From assembly GCA_036971475.1 (NCBI GenBank), contig JBAIZL010000002.1, positions 327,821,645 to 327,885,644 on the forward strand: 64,000 bases of DNA, read 5' to 3'. Below, in pieces: positions 54,757 through 64,000 of the stretch (positions are counted from its first letter, which is position 1; every line of letters begins with the position of its first letter). This DNA comes from Prosapia bicincta. Taxonomy: Eukaryota; Arthropoda; Insecta; Hemiptera; Cercopidae. The notes below the pieces were generated by a model. That model was not told the origin of the DNA and did no database searches. It worked only from the letters and a program-made list of their open reading frames with translations. The translations under genes and the position numbers were made by a program.

Positions 54757-54926
54757 AAATTACACTTTTGCTATTACTTGCGACCAGACATTTGTTAACT
54801 AAAAATTATTATTAATTATTGTGTAAGTTAACAATTAACAACTTTTAGTTAACAAATGTCTAGTCCCAAGTAATAGCAAAAGTGTAATTTACAACCAGTT
54901 CGTCATGAACAGCAACAAGATTTCGA
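54757..54926. repeat. Foldback element, family E, copy 2
   Basis: 48-nt arms 54,757-54,804 and 54,843-54,890 are inverted repeats with two mismatches around a 38-nt loop. The right part (54,821-54,926) is the sequence shared with 23,643-23,758. The left arm is absent from the copy at 23.6 kb. Confidence 0.88.
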
Positions 54927-56908
54927 TATTTAAATTATACGTTCGATCAGCCGTTAATTAGTTTAATATACATGTTTAAGTTGCCTGATAAAATTCAGGA
55001 GTTTATAATTTAAGTAATTTATGAAAAATGCACTCTAACAATATTTTTATTAACACTGAGGGAATTACTGATAAGATCTGGTGTGATCTAGAACTTTATG
55101 AGCCAGTAACTTTATTTCATAAATTTTCCTACAGTATACAGTTAACGATTCGTATTATAATTAAATTAAAACATAATTTCGCTTATCATAGACAAAATTC
55201 ACGAATTTTGTGTTTTACTTTTGTTCATCAAAATATTTTAATTCATGGAAATATATACTTTTAACAAAATTTATATTTTAAAATTACAAACAATTTTTAC
55301 TTAATTTGAAAACCCTAATTAATAAATAAAACTTTTTAACAATTATTGGTAGAGTTTCAAAAAAATAAATAATTCATAAATGTATTTTAATTAAATAGAA
55401 ATTTTAGTACTACTGTATTTAAATAAACATTAAACAAATTAATTATTTTTATATAACTCAAATCCTACAGATTAAACTTTTATTAAAATTGTTACCATAT
55501 GGTTTAAAAGTCATACATATGTTAAAAGTAACAAAGGCAGCTAAATAAATTTAATTTCTAATATCTTGTTCATACATCCATACAAACACACACATACACA
55601 CACAAAACACATACAGACAAAATTTTAGTTACTTTTTATACATATACACATATAAAACGTGAGTATTATTTATTTATATATATTACTAATAGCTATTACA
55701 AGTATATTTCAATAAATTGAATGAATGATAGTATATTTTCAATGAATTCTAAGAATAAACATTTTAAAATTTTAATTCATAGGTTATGCTTAATATTTCT
55801 TTTTAATTCAGTGAATCATATCATACTTTTTATTTAATAAATTCTGTTCAACTTGACCTTTAAATTTTTAATTAATTCACTATATTTATGTACAAAAGCA
55901 ATATAATTTCAATTTAACAAAGGATGTAACTTAAATCTGTAATGAGTTTTTCTATGGAAGACCTAGGAATTTTTGCTACAAATTCTTTATTACACAAAAA
56001 ATTTAAAACATAAATGAAATCATTTTTACTTATATACTTCAACATACCAATAAAACTTATGTCAAGACTTGCATATGTCAGTAGTTTTAGATGTGTCCTA
56101 TTGCCAACCCATACAAGGCATCTAAGTCACCTTCATTCAGACAAAAATAATTGCTACTATAGCCAAGTGTTGACACACAGGGGTACATGAGTACAAATGA
56201 AAACTAATAGCTAAAGCTGAAGGTGGAAACAAATAGTGTGATATTTTCAATTTTAAAAGGCTGCCTTCCTTATTTTATGCAACAATAAACATACTTTTCA
56301 ATATTAAGTTAATGAAATTATTTTTATTATGAGAGTAATTAATTTTTTCAATTGGTATATTTTCGATACGTTTGTCAAGAAATTGTTAGTGCATTATTAG
56401 TTACATGTTACTTCAGTTTATTTCTAATTGTATTGTCCATGCTTATACTTCATTGGGTTAGTTAAGATCAAATGGTAAGTAAACATTAATTAATTATAGA
56501 AGGCATGTGGAATTTGTGTCTGAACAGTCTTTTAAAGAAATCAAGGAAAGTCTTACTAAAAGTTTTGATTGCTGGTGGTATTTTGTTTCAATAATTTTAA
56601 TAGTAAAACATTCATGAAACACTAAACATATTTTGAATGAAGACCGCTATTTTAGGAGAAGTGTACTCCTGTCAAATAGAACCAAACTAACGTTGACTGG
56701 TATAAGGATGGTTAGGGGATTATAACTGTTGGAATTTTAGAAATAATTGTTAAGCAGTTTTTAAGAATTGTTATGCAATTGTGTGTTAAAAATGAAAGGA
56801 AAATGTTAAAAACCCCAAATTTTAATTAATAATGCCAAAAGGAAATCCATTTTGAAAATAAATATAGAAGATCAAATCAAATTATTAATTAATTATATTT
56901 AATTTTAG
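54927..56908. other. AT-rich non-coding DNA upstream of the KE-rich gene
   Basis: No promoter or upstream exon could be fixed. A T-rich acceptor (TTTAATTTTAG, AG at 56,907-56,908) sits 3 nt before the start codon, so part of this stretch may be a 5'UTR intron. Short CACACA-type tracts lie at 55,585-55,610. Confidence 0.5.
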
Positions 56909-56911
56909 ATA

Positions 56912-57160
56912 ATGGCAGAAGAACAACCAACAGAAGTAGCAGAAGGTGAACCCAATGTAGAGCCTGAAAGAAATGAAGAAAATCCTCAGTCACCAGTTGC
57001 TGAATCCAAACCATCAGAAGAAGAAGAGAAAAAGAAGGAAGAACAGAAACAGAAAGAAGAACAGAAAAAGAAAGAAGAACAGAAACAGAAAGGACAGAAA
57101 AAGAAAGATGACCAAAAAAAGAAAGAAGACGACAAAAAGAAAGATGACAAAAAGAAAAAC
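56912..57160 (+). CDS. Lys/Glu-rich protein, coding exon 1
   Basis: The first coding exon of the only gene I can support, encoding residues 1-83. The ATG has A at -3 and G at +4, a good eukaryotic context, and no in-frame ATG precedes it after the T-rich acceptor at 56,891-56,908. Residues 1-35 are acidic and Pro-rich (MAEEQPTEVAEGEPN). Residues 36-83 are a highly charged tract of K, E, Q and D in short blocks (EEQKQK, KKKDDQ), probably a disordered or single-helix region. There is no signal peptide, membrane segment or known domain. The exon ends in phase 0 at a strong donor, GTAAGT (57,161-57,166). Reading through would stop four codons later, which supports splicing. The protein is not recognised; K/E-rich tracts of this sort occur in many unrelated cytoskeletal, axonemal and nucleolar proteins, and similarity searches with this part would be misleading. 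Confidence 0.75.
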
Positions 57161-57659
57161 GTAAGTTGTAACTGAAAATGTTCAACCAAACGATATTTAG
57201 ACTAATATAAGAGTATACATAACTGCATAAAACTAAAATAAAAATATACAAAGTACTATTTAAAAATATAGAACTTGAAGTTTTTTTTTTATTTATGTTT
57301 GTGAGATTAGAAAATGCTATTAAACAGGATATATCCATCCATTGTAAGTTTTACACACAAACATTTTTACAAGTATATTGATTTGCTCTTACTATGTAAT
57401 AGTAAGAAATATTATATATAGAAATATTAATTTAGATTGAAAACTTTTCTTGAATGAACTTATGTTTTAGATGTTCTTTCTAAATAAATATTCACTTACC
57501 ACTGTCGTAAATGTGTGCCTAAAGATTGAAATACTGTAGGGTGTTTGTCCATTTATTATTCATATATAATAATTATTATTATTCCTTTTAATGAGGATGT
57601 GGTTTAGGACATATACAGAGTAGGCTGTGTTACTTGAGCCTCATGGAATTCAATGAAGG

Positions 57660-58236
57660 CAAGGGCGGCTCCAAGATAGACTGGGGGGGGGGCACAATCG
57701 CAGGAAAACATGGGGTAATTTGGGGCAAAAAACTTTAAAAATAAAGGCCTGGAAATGAAATTTTTAGCTATTTTTTAACTTATTATCACAGGAAATTTGA
57801 GATTTGTTTGCATCAAAACATACATTTTACCTGAATTTACATAGATACAAAAATTATTATTTTGTACAAAATACAAAATAATGTTTAACTATCATAGTTC
57901 CATCAAACGGCTCGGTCTGACGAGGATGATATGGAGTCGTACATAGACTGTTAGTATAGCCGAGCCGGTACAGAACTAGTGGGCAACTTGTAACATGCCA
58001 GTGTTGTTTATGCTGGGTGGAACAATCAATGCTATCAGATGAATTTTTACACCTATCATTACATAAATCTAAAAACAATATACATCGCTTTAAAATAAAA
58101 GTCAAATGAAAAATACGTTTTTATAAGTGAACGGATAAATTTAAATCTGATATGAATATGAAAAATGTATTTCTAAAAAAAAATAGTACCCAAATTCTCG
58201 GTGGAGGGCAATTGCCCTCCCCTGGAGCCGCCCTTG
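57660..58236. mobile_element. Non-autonomous hAT-like element
   Basis: A 577-bp element starting CAAGGGCGGCTCCA and ending with the exact inverse TGGAGCCGCCCTTG (14-bp terminal inverted repeats). It is flanked by a perfect 8-bp target duplication, AATGAAGG, at 57,652-57,659 and 58,237-58,244. The 8-bp duplication and CA-GGGCGGC type ends are diagnostic of the hAT superfamily. It contains a G10 run near the left end and no transposase domain; the minus frame 57,857-58,105 is uninformative. The intact duplication suggests a fairly recent insertion. Confidence 0.93.
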
Positions 58237-58969
58237 AATGAAGGTAACGTGACCAGCACTACACTTCAACCTCCCATTATCTTTATAGGTTTGTCCTTAG
58301 ATATTCATTTTCACAGACTGTATAAGAGGCAGAAGAAAGCATAAAGAAATTCTTTGGCACTACTGAGAAATCAGAGTCAGGAAGAATTTAGTAGTAGTAG
58401 TAGTGTATTTATATACTTGCAAGGCAAGACTATAGGGAGGTAGTTATTTGTCCGCAGTCAAGATCCTGTAAAATTCGGCTGGTCACATTTGCAGTGTGTA
58501 GGCAAGCACTGTCATATAACAAAATAATGCTGTCTCCTAAATTGCTCATGATTTTGAATTTTAGCAAGATTTACTTAACTTTTTATTTTTTGGTGAAGAC
58601 ATGTTTCTCCATTCCATAAAGTTTAGTTTTAATAACGATGAGTCACAAGCTATCTAAGTCTTGTCCTCAGTCACTTATGCTAAGAATGTTGAGGGACAAG
58701 ACTTAAGTTACACTTAAACTTAATTATTGTAGCATATTAAAAACTTAAAGGCACTACCCATGTGTTTTCCGATTCCTTGGTATAAATTTTTAGTAATCAA
58801 TAAAGAAAACAATTATGAAATTCAATTTATATTTGTTGATAAACTTGTAAATATTTACAAATGTTTTAGTGAAATTCTATTTGTTAATGAAAAATCTTAT
58901 AAAAAATTAATATTGAAACCTTTGGACATTCCATAAAAAGTGCATAAATTGTAAAAAGTTCTACTCATG

Positions 58970-59047
58970 TAAAAGTAACGATTGTTTCGAAACCTGTCAG
59001 CAAGTAAGCTCTTTAGTATTCACTTAGTCAAGTATTATTTAATTATA
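58970..59047. repeat. MITE family A, solo right end
   Basis: TAAAAGTAACGATTGTTTCG, then CTGTCAGCAAGTAAGC and TAGTATTCACTTAGTCAAGT, match the right inverted repeat of the element at 49,959-50,214. No left end is present, so this is a truncated copy. Confidence 0.83.
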
Positions 59048-59180
59048 ATATCTATTTAGTTTATGATACTGAAGAGTGTACTGTTGTTAAAATTGTGTTA
59101 CTTTTATAAATTTTAACTTTGAGAAAGTCAGCTCCATTATTGTTATTATATTTACATAGATTATTTACAATTGTTACCAG

Positions 59181-59377
59181 GAAGAAGGAAAAGAAGAGGA
59201 AAAGAAAAAAAAGAAAAAGAAGACATATGCTGAGAAGAAGGCTGAAAATACAAAAAAACTACAAAAGCTTTATGCACAAAAACTATGTCCACATAAACTG
59301 TATCATCCAAAAGCAAAAGACCGGGGTGGTATAAAGAGCCAAAAGGAATATGCTGATGTTTTAGCAATACCTGCTGG
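59181..59377 (+). CDS. Lys/Glu-rich protein, coding exon 2
   Basis: The second coding exon, joined in frame after the acceptor ending at 59,180, encoding residues 84-148 plus two bases of codon 149. It opens with another K/E block (residues 84-97) that continues the charged tract of exon 1; this supports the join. The rest is less repetitive and should be the informative part: TYAEKKAENTKKLQKLYAQK (98-117, likely helical), then LCPHKLYHPKAKDRGGIKSQ (118-137) with one Cys and two His, and KEYADVLAIPAG. The open frame runs without a stop across the exon and ends at the donor GTAAGT (59,378-59,383), phase 2. The family is not recognised. The gene must continue, either to a tiny candidate exon near 60,030 or beyond the window. 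The overlapping forward and reverse frames of 68-71 codons here are shadows. Confidence 0.72.
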
Positions 59378-60331
59378 GTAAGTAAATAAGAGCACGCCTA
59401 CATTGTCTTTTTTTAACCTAATAGAAAAATGAAAGTATTAGCAGTTAGTTAAAAATGGTGTTGTAAAGGGTGATCAAAGTGATTCTATAATATAATAACA
59501 TTTAAAATTTAATATATTTGAAATAATAATATTACTTTTTTTGTTGGTTCCATCTTTATGTGAGCTACTAGTGTTCACTAAAAGTACTTGTAAATATTCT
59601 ACAACTTACCCATAGTAGCACTTACTTTGAAGATGGCCGTTTTGGGAGATGTGTCCCATTGTCAACTCAGACCCTTACGGCTTTTTCTTGTACATTTTGT
59701 GAAAAAACCAATATATATGTAAAGATATTTTAAAATAACATCATTTAAAATGTTTTCCCACAAAATCAATTAATAGTTAGATATTGTTGTTAGAAACATT
59801 TTTGTATCCATATAAGATTTTATAATGTATTTGTATGCAGGACAAAAAACACTTTTCTATTTCACTAATATTGTAAGAGAGTTTAAGTGTTTATTTCTCT
59901 TTATAACTTTGAATATTTCGAAATTTGAACCAAACTAAAATTATGCCCGTTTAACTTGCTTTTCTTCTTTAAAGATTCCATTAGACATTCTTTCCCTTTA
60001 TTTGAGTCATATCTTACAGTTTTTTTCAGATGGAAATTTTAAAAGAAATTAAATTTAATGAAAGAATAAAATAAAATCTTACTAAAGCTTAGTTGAAATA
60101 TTCTTTTTTAATGATATTTCAGTTTCATTGTGCATTTATTGTTTTAAATGTCTGGTCTTTGAACTACCATCTATATTCCTGAATGTTTTTAATGTCCTCA
60201 AGATATATTAGTTTTCAAATCAAATCTGTTTATAGCTTGTTGCCTACATTCATTGTTAACACTAACAAGAACCTGTTGAGTGACAATTGCTCATCTTAAC
60301 TGGCTCCTGATAAAGCACTAACAATGGAGAT
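59378..60331 (+). other. Probable next intron or 3' region of the KE-rich gene
   Basis: Begins with a GTAAGT donor. At 60,021-60,029 a TTTTTTCAG acceptor precedes A-TGG-AAA-TTT-TAA, which would complete codon 149 as Gly and stop after W-K-F. Overlapping AATAAA signals follow at 60,065-60,075. This could be a minimal terminal exon, but such arrangements occur by chance in AT-rich DNA. No other exon was recognised here. Confidence 0.35.
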
Positions 60332-60600
60332 CTTTTACATTAGTTTATGACTCTCCGAACTTTAATTTTTTGAAAAAACTTTCTGAAACAGAAGGTTTTT
60401 GATCGCTCTGTGGCGATCTTCATCAGCCTCTAAATTTTTCGCATGGAGTTGTTGCGGAAACTTGAGTTCCACTACTCTAAGCAGAAAATTTAGACACTGA
60501 TGAAGATCACCACATAGCAAATTAAAGTTCGGGTAGTCATAAACTAATGTAAAAGTTATTAATTAAGTCTCACCCAATGTAATGAACTACAAAATTCAAG
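60332..60600. repeat. Foldback element family B, copy 3 (long form)
   Basis: Outer arms 60,332-60,372 and 60,518-60,555 are inverted repeats containing TTAGTTTATGACTCTCCGAA and its counterpart. A nested second pair, GGCGATCTTCATCAG (from 60,412) and CTGATGAAGATCACC (60,497-60,511), lies inside. The tail AATGAACTACAAAATTCAAG matches copies 1 and 2. This longer, more diverged copy shows what copies 1 and 2 may have lost. Confidence 0.85.
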
Positions 60601-61222
60601 AATGCAGGTCTCTCGAAAAGCAGTTGTCAAAGGAAGGTTTCAAAAGTTTTGAGGATTAAAAATTATTTTTATTCTAATTAAGTATTTTTAATTTCTTTTT
60701 CTAATCACATAATTAGAACTGGTCATAGTTATTCAAATATCAAACATAAATTCTCTGCATCCACATAATACAAATCACATATGTTGTTTCACCTAAATAT
60801 TGACAACTTGTGTTTAAATCCAGTAACACTCGGCTCTCCAATTCTTCCTGATGCTCAACTTAGGCTATCATGATTTGCTAGTAGAATCAGAAAATTTGAC
60901 CTCTGATAGTTTTTTTAAACCTTTACTTTAATAATATGCAAATAATTAATTTCATTTTCATGTGAAAATCATTAGCACTAAAATCAATAAGACAAAATTT
61001 ATTAGAGTTTAGTCCTAAGGTTGATATAAATAGCAATTTATCTCTGAGGTTTAAGTCAAAGAAATTAAGTACGGAGCAAATATTCTGAAAACAATATGTT
61101 GATATGGTAAATAACTGCAAGATGCACTTTTATGTTACTATTGAATAACTTTATGTTCCTTTAGTATGCCTGCTTTGAAACTTATATTTTGGATTTATCA
61201 AAGTACACTATTGCCATAAGTA
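60601..61222. other. AT-rich non-coding DNA
   Basis: Nothing recognised. The minus frame 60,923-61,120 has no motif. Confidence 0.5.
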
Positions 61223-61587
61223 ATTATTGCGTAACTGAATAAACATTTTTGACTAATATACTTGCGGACACATTTCGAAACTATCGTTTAATTGACAAAC
61301 CCAACCCTACTGCCTGCGATCACTCAAGGTTGCAGGCATATGATTTATGACTATGGAGGAGTGTGTAGGTTAATAGGTTTGTTTACCACATAATGGAATA
61401 AGATGTTACATTTAAAGTCTGTGAAGTTGTTCAAGATTTGCTGTTGTGTTGATTGAATATTTAAAATTTTTCTGTAGTGGTTAGTTTTTCTACTACAGTT
61501 TAATATTTGGTTGGCTTCGTCAGCGAAATATTTTTTCAAAATGAATCAGCAAGTAAGTTGAAAGTTTTCACTCAGTTACGCAATAAT
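61223..61587. repeat. MITE family A, copy 3
   Basis: A 365-bp element with exact 16-bp outer inverted repeats (ATTATTGCGTAACTGA at 61,223-61,238 and its complement at 61,572-61,587), continuing imperfectly for ~55 bp. Its inner part (TACTTGCGGACACATTTCGA) matches the ends of the copy at 49,959. The minus frame 61,351-61,539 lies inside and is not a gene. Confidence 0.85.
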
Positions 61588-62654
61588 GACTTATGATTTA
61601 CTCAGTGAATTCAAAATTATTACAAGTAACTTTGTACAATATTCGTTGTGGAAGTTTTTGAGGATACCTGATTGAGATGCTGAAGATATGTTAGAGTGAT
61701 ATTGTACATCACAGCTATGTCAGAGAGACATCACAGTCATGTCAGAATGGGATCAGTTAATTAGCAAATTCTAAAAATCACACCGCGAGTTGCTAGTAAT
61801 CCTCCATCATTACTATTATGAGTATTTATATTAATCTGTTGTTTCATTAATATAATATTTAATTGAGCTACCATTTTTTTAAAACCATTCTCTAAAGAAA
61901 CTCTATATTCAGTGATTCACAAGCTATTCAAAATATAGAATTATATTAGAACATAAACTAAAAACGTACTAACCAAATGAACAAACAGAATTTAAATCAA
62001 ACTCAGTATGTGACTGTATTACACAGTTTCGTTTCTGAGCAGATGCCACCAACCTTGGTAGCTAATCTAAACAGTGCTCTATTTAGTAACTTAAAAAAAA
62101 AAATAATAACATAAATTTTAAGTGTCTGCAAATCCTGGTATACATAACTGTCTTCTTGAAGAATTTGCAGAAACTCGTGGATAAAAATGAAATTAACTCA
62201 TTTTTCAATATCGTTTATCTTTCTCTTTTATAGCACATTAAAAGGCAAAACGGATTTAGCATTAGTGTATAATAGATTACTTACATCATTATACACAAAC
62301 AATTTGCTTCGTCTTCTTTGTTAGTAACTCGTAAATGCAAGATATAAAGACCTCAATTCAGATTTGTCAAGCTGTAATGTTTAATGTAAAGTTGTCATAA
62401 TTTTTACAATACTTACGTATTAAAAGAATACGTTATATATTAATTAGGTCACACTATCTCATGAATGATTAATAGAACTTATTTTATTTAAATTTTATCA
62501 AGGCAATTAGTTAATTTATTATCAGCTATGTAAGAAATGAATGGATTATGTAGTATATGTGATTGAGATATAGCGATATTGCGATCCAGGTGTGTGAAAT
62601 AAAAAAGGGATCACTGCTTATATGTACATAGTTGTCTACTGAAATAGGGATGTA
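61588..62654. other. AT-rich non-coding DNA
   Basis: No gene or RNA recognised. A short direct repeat (CATCACAG-CATGTCAGA) lies at about 61,708-61,750. Confidence 0.5.
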
Positions 62655-62735
62655 CAGTAAAGTCTCGATAATGTGAGGTGAATGGGACCAAGACCCCCTC
62701 GGATTACCAAATACTCGGATTACACAGAAAAAGTT
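62655..62735. mobile_element. Solo end of a second pogo/Tigger-like element
   Basis: CAGTAAAGTCTCGATAATG directly follows TA (62,653-62,654). It is followed by subterminal CTCGGATTACCA and CTCGGATTACAC motifs laid out like the left end of the element at 44,056. No matching right end was found before 64,000, so the copy is truncated or longer than the window. Confidence 0.65.
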
Positions 62736-62968
62736 CCTTAGCATTAGAAAAAATAGGACCTAATAGAGTAAAACCCCTCATATCCAGATCAATGTGGCAA
62801 CAGCCCAAATTGGATTTATTAATAGTGGGAATAAAGACCAGTCTAGCTAATAATGAGTGTCGTCATTGTTTGATTGATTTGTTTGCTTCAAGAGTTTATT
62901 TTCTGATGTGTCAATATAACAGCGAGCATGAGCAACAGCATAACTGAATGGGGAAAAGAAAAATGCCG

Positions 62969-63105
62969 TATTGATATGAACTTTTCTTGGAAGTCTGACT
63001 CATTTCCTTTGCATGATGTATTGATATAAATATTTCTTGAATGCCCGATTCATTTTCTTTATGGCTATAAACATTTCTTGGATGCCCGACTCATTTCCTT
63101 TCAAA
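62969..63105. repeat. Short tandem repeat, three ~45-50-bp units
   Basis: TTTCTTGGAAGTCTGACTCA, TTTCTTGAATGCCCGATTCA and TTTCTTGGATGCCCGACTCA occur at regular spacing, each followed by TTTTCTTT-like sequence and preceded by GATAT(A/G)AA or CTATAAA. Confidence 0.85.
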
Positions 63106-64000
63106 TAGATAAAATAGGCTCAAATAGAAATAGGCTTGAATAATACAGAAGCTCTTAATATCGGGATTTAGATTTTTGAGACTACTTTATATATTTATAA
63201 CCTTATGTATAAAGAGAGGTGTGTATAGATAAGAGGAATGAAAATAGAGATAAGAATGGGACATAATGGGAAGGAAAAATTGTTCTACAGATCAAGGTTA
63301 CTAGAAGTTCTGTCAAGTACCTGCTCTCCACCAAGATCATGGACCTTCACTATCTAGTGAAGGTAGAGAGTTAACTTACTTTAATGCTGAACTAATGATG
63401 AAACTTAATTTAACTTTTGTTCGTTTTAAACTGCATCTTGGAATGGAATAAATGGTAGTAGATTGACTAAGGACTATCTGTAAGTTCATGTATAAGGAAT
63501 AATATTTGTAAAATAAATTCCAATATTAGCTTTAAAATAAATCTTGGTATTTTGGTATTATACCGACGCCACATCAATTGGGAATCTAGGTTGATATAAT
63601 TATCAGCTTACACCAACCAAAAGTGGAATGTATATGAACCAACATTACAGAATGAAAATATAACTCTTTAATGACAAAGTAAACGACTTACAAATTATTT
63701 TTCTTGGCTCGATGTCAAATATTTAAAACTTAATGATGTCAACGAGCAGTGTCTAGAACAGATGACCCCCTCAGCCACCACTGCCAACCGCCACAGTATT
63801 CTGCTAGGTAGGATTCTAGATGATCAAATTTTTATTCTTTTACCCATCACTACTAGACACTTCTACCGCACAGCAATATATTTTACGGCACAGGAAAATT
63901 AGTTATAACAAACGATGACACGACACACCATCTAGGCAGGCACTGTCCATTATCGCGTATGTGATAAGACTTGATGATGGGAAAAGGAGGAGGTTCATAT
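63106..64000. other. Non-coding DNA to the window edge
   Basis: No gene, RNA or repeat recognised. A perfect 10-nt inverted pair (CCTTCACTAT and its near complement ATAGTGAAGG-like sequence) lies at about 63,345-63,366 and could form a small hairpin. Confidence 0.45.

Larger units (their letters stand above)
57161..59180 (+). other. Intron of the KE-rich gene
   Basis: A 2,020-bp phase-0 intron with donor GTAAGT and acceptor TTACAATTGTTACCAG. It holds a hAT-like element (57,660-58,236) and a solo end of MITE family A (58,970-59,047). A GTAGTAGTAGTAGT-type tract lies near 58,390. Together the two mobile-element pieces make up about a third of the intron. Confidence 0.72.

Noticed and set aside
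56636..59690. Possible dispersed repeat linking about 56,636 and 59,632 (GAAGA-GCCGTTTT-GGAGA-GTGT)
   Set aside because: Similarity is only about two thirds over ~50 bp by eye, too weak to define a family.
62678..62947. 89-codon plus-strand open frame
   Set aside because: It starts inside the Tigger-like end and shows no transposase motif.

Overview
The window is nuclear DNA of an AT-rich eukaryote (roughly 70% A+T by eye outside the second array), most likely an insect or other arthropod. The signs are spliced exons with GT..AG introns, several cut-and-paste transposon relics, a tRNA-derived SINE, and a degraded mariner-type transposase whose C-terminus ends in the GGH-x-EH signature common in arthropod copies. 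No bacterial-style gene, operon, rRNA or intact tRNA gene was seen. The species cannot be named from the sequence.

Layout. 1-2.4 kb: plain AT-rich DNA. 2.44-21.47 kb: a 19-kb satellite (array 1) of about 288 monomers of ~66 bp, built from two monomer types and arranged in higher-order repeats of ~3,365 bp, ~3,435 bp and 461 bp. 21.5-27.4 kb: a spacer of transposon and SINE fragments, a compound GT microsatellite and a 105-bp tandem repeat. 27.37-42.88 kb: a second satellite (array 2, about 235 monomers). It is also ~66 bp per monomer but unrelated in sequence, with a 292/198-bp higher-order region and a 3-kb higher-order region. 43.8-45.8 kb: an (AT)n tract carrying an inserted pogo/Tigger-like element, then SINE copies. 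46-56.9 kb: AT-rich intergenic DNA with foldback elements and MITEs. 56.9-59.4 kb: the only protein gene I can support, two coding exons of a lysine/glutamate-rich protein, with an 8-bp-TSD hAT-like element in the intron between them. 59.4-64 kb: further non-coding DNA with more foldback/MITE copies.

How it fits together. This is a repeat-dominated, possibly heterochromatin-adjacent region. Most open frames on both strands come from the 66-bp (22-codon) periodicity of the satellites or from microsatellites, not from genes. The most notable features are the two unrelated satellites with the same monomer length lying 6 kb apart, and their readable unequal-exchange history. The gene at 56.9 kb continues past 59,377 or ends in a tiny exon near 60,030; its function is not recognised.
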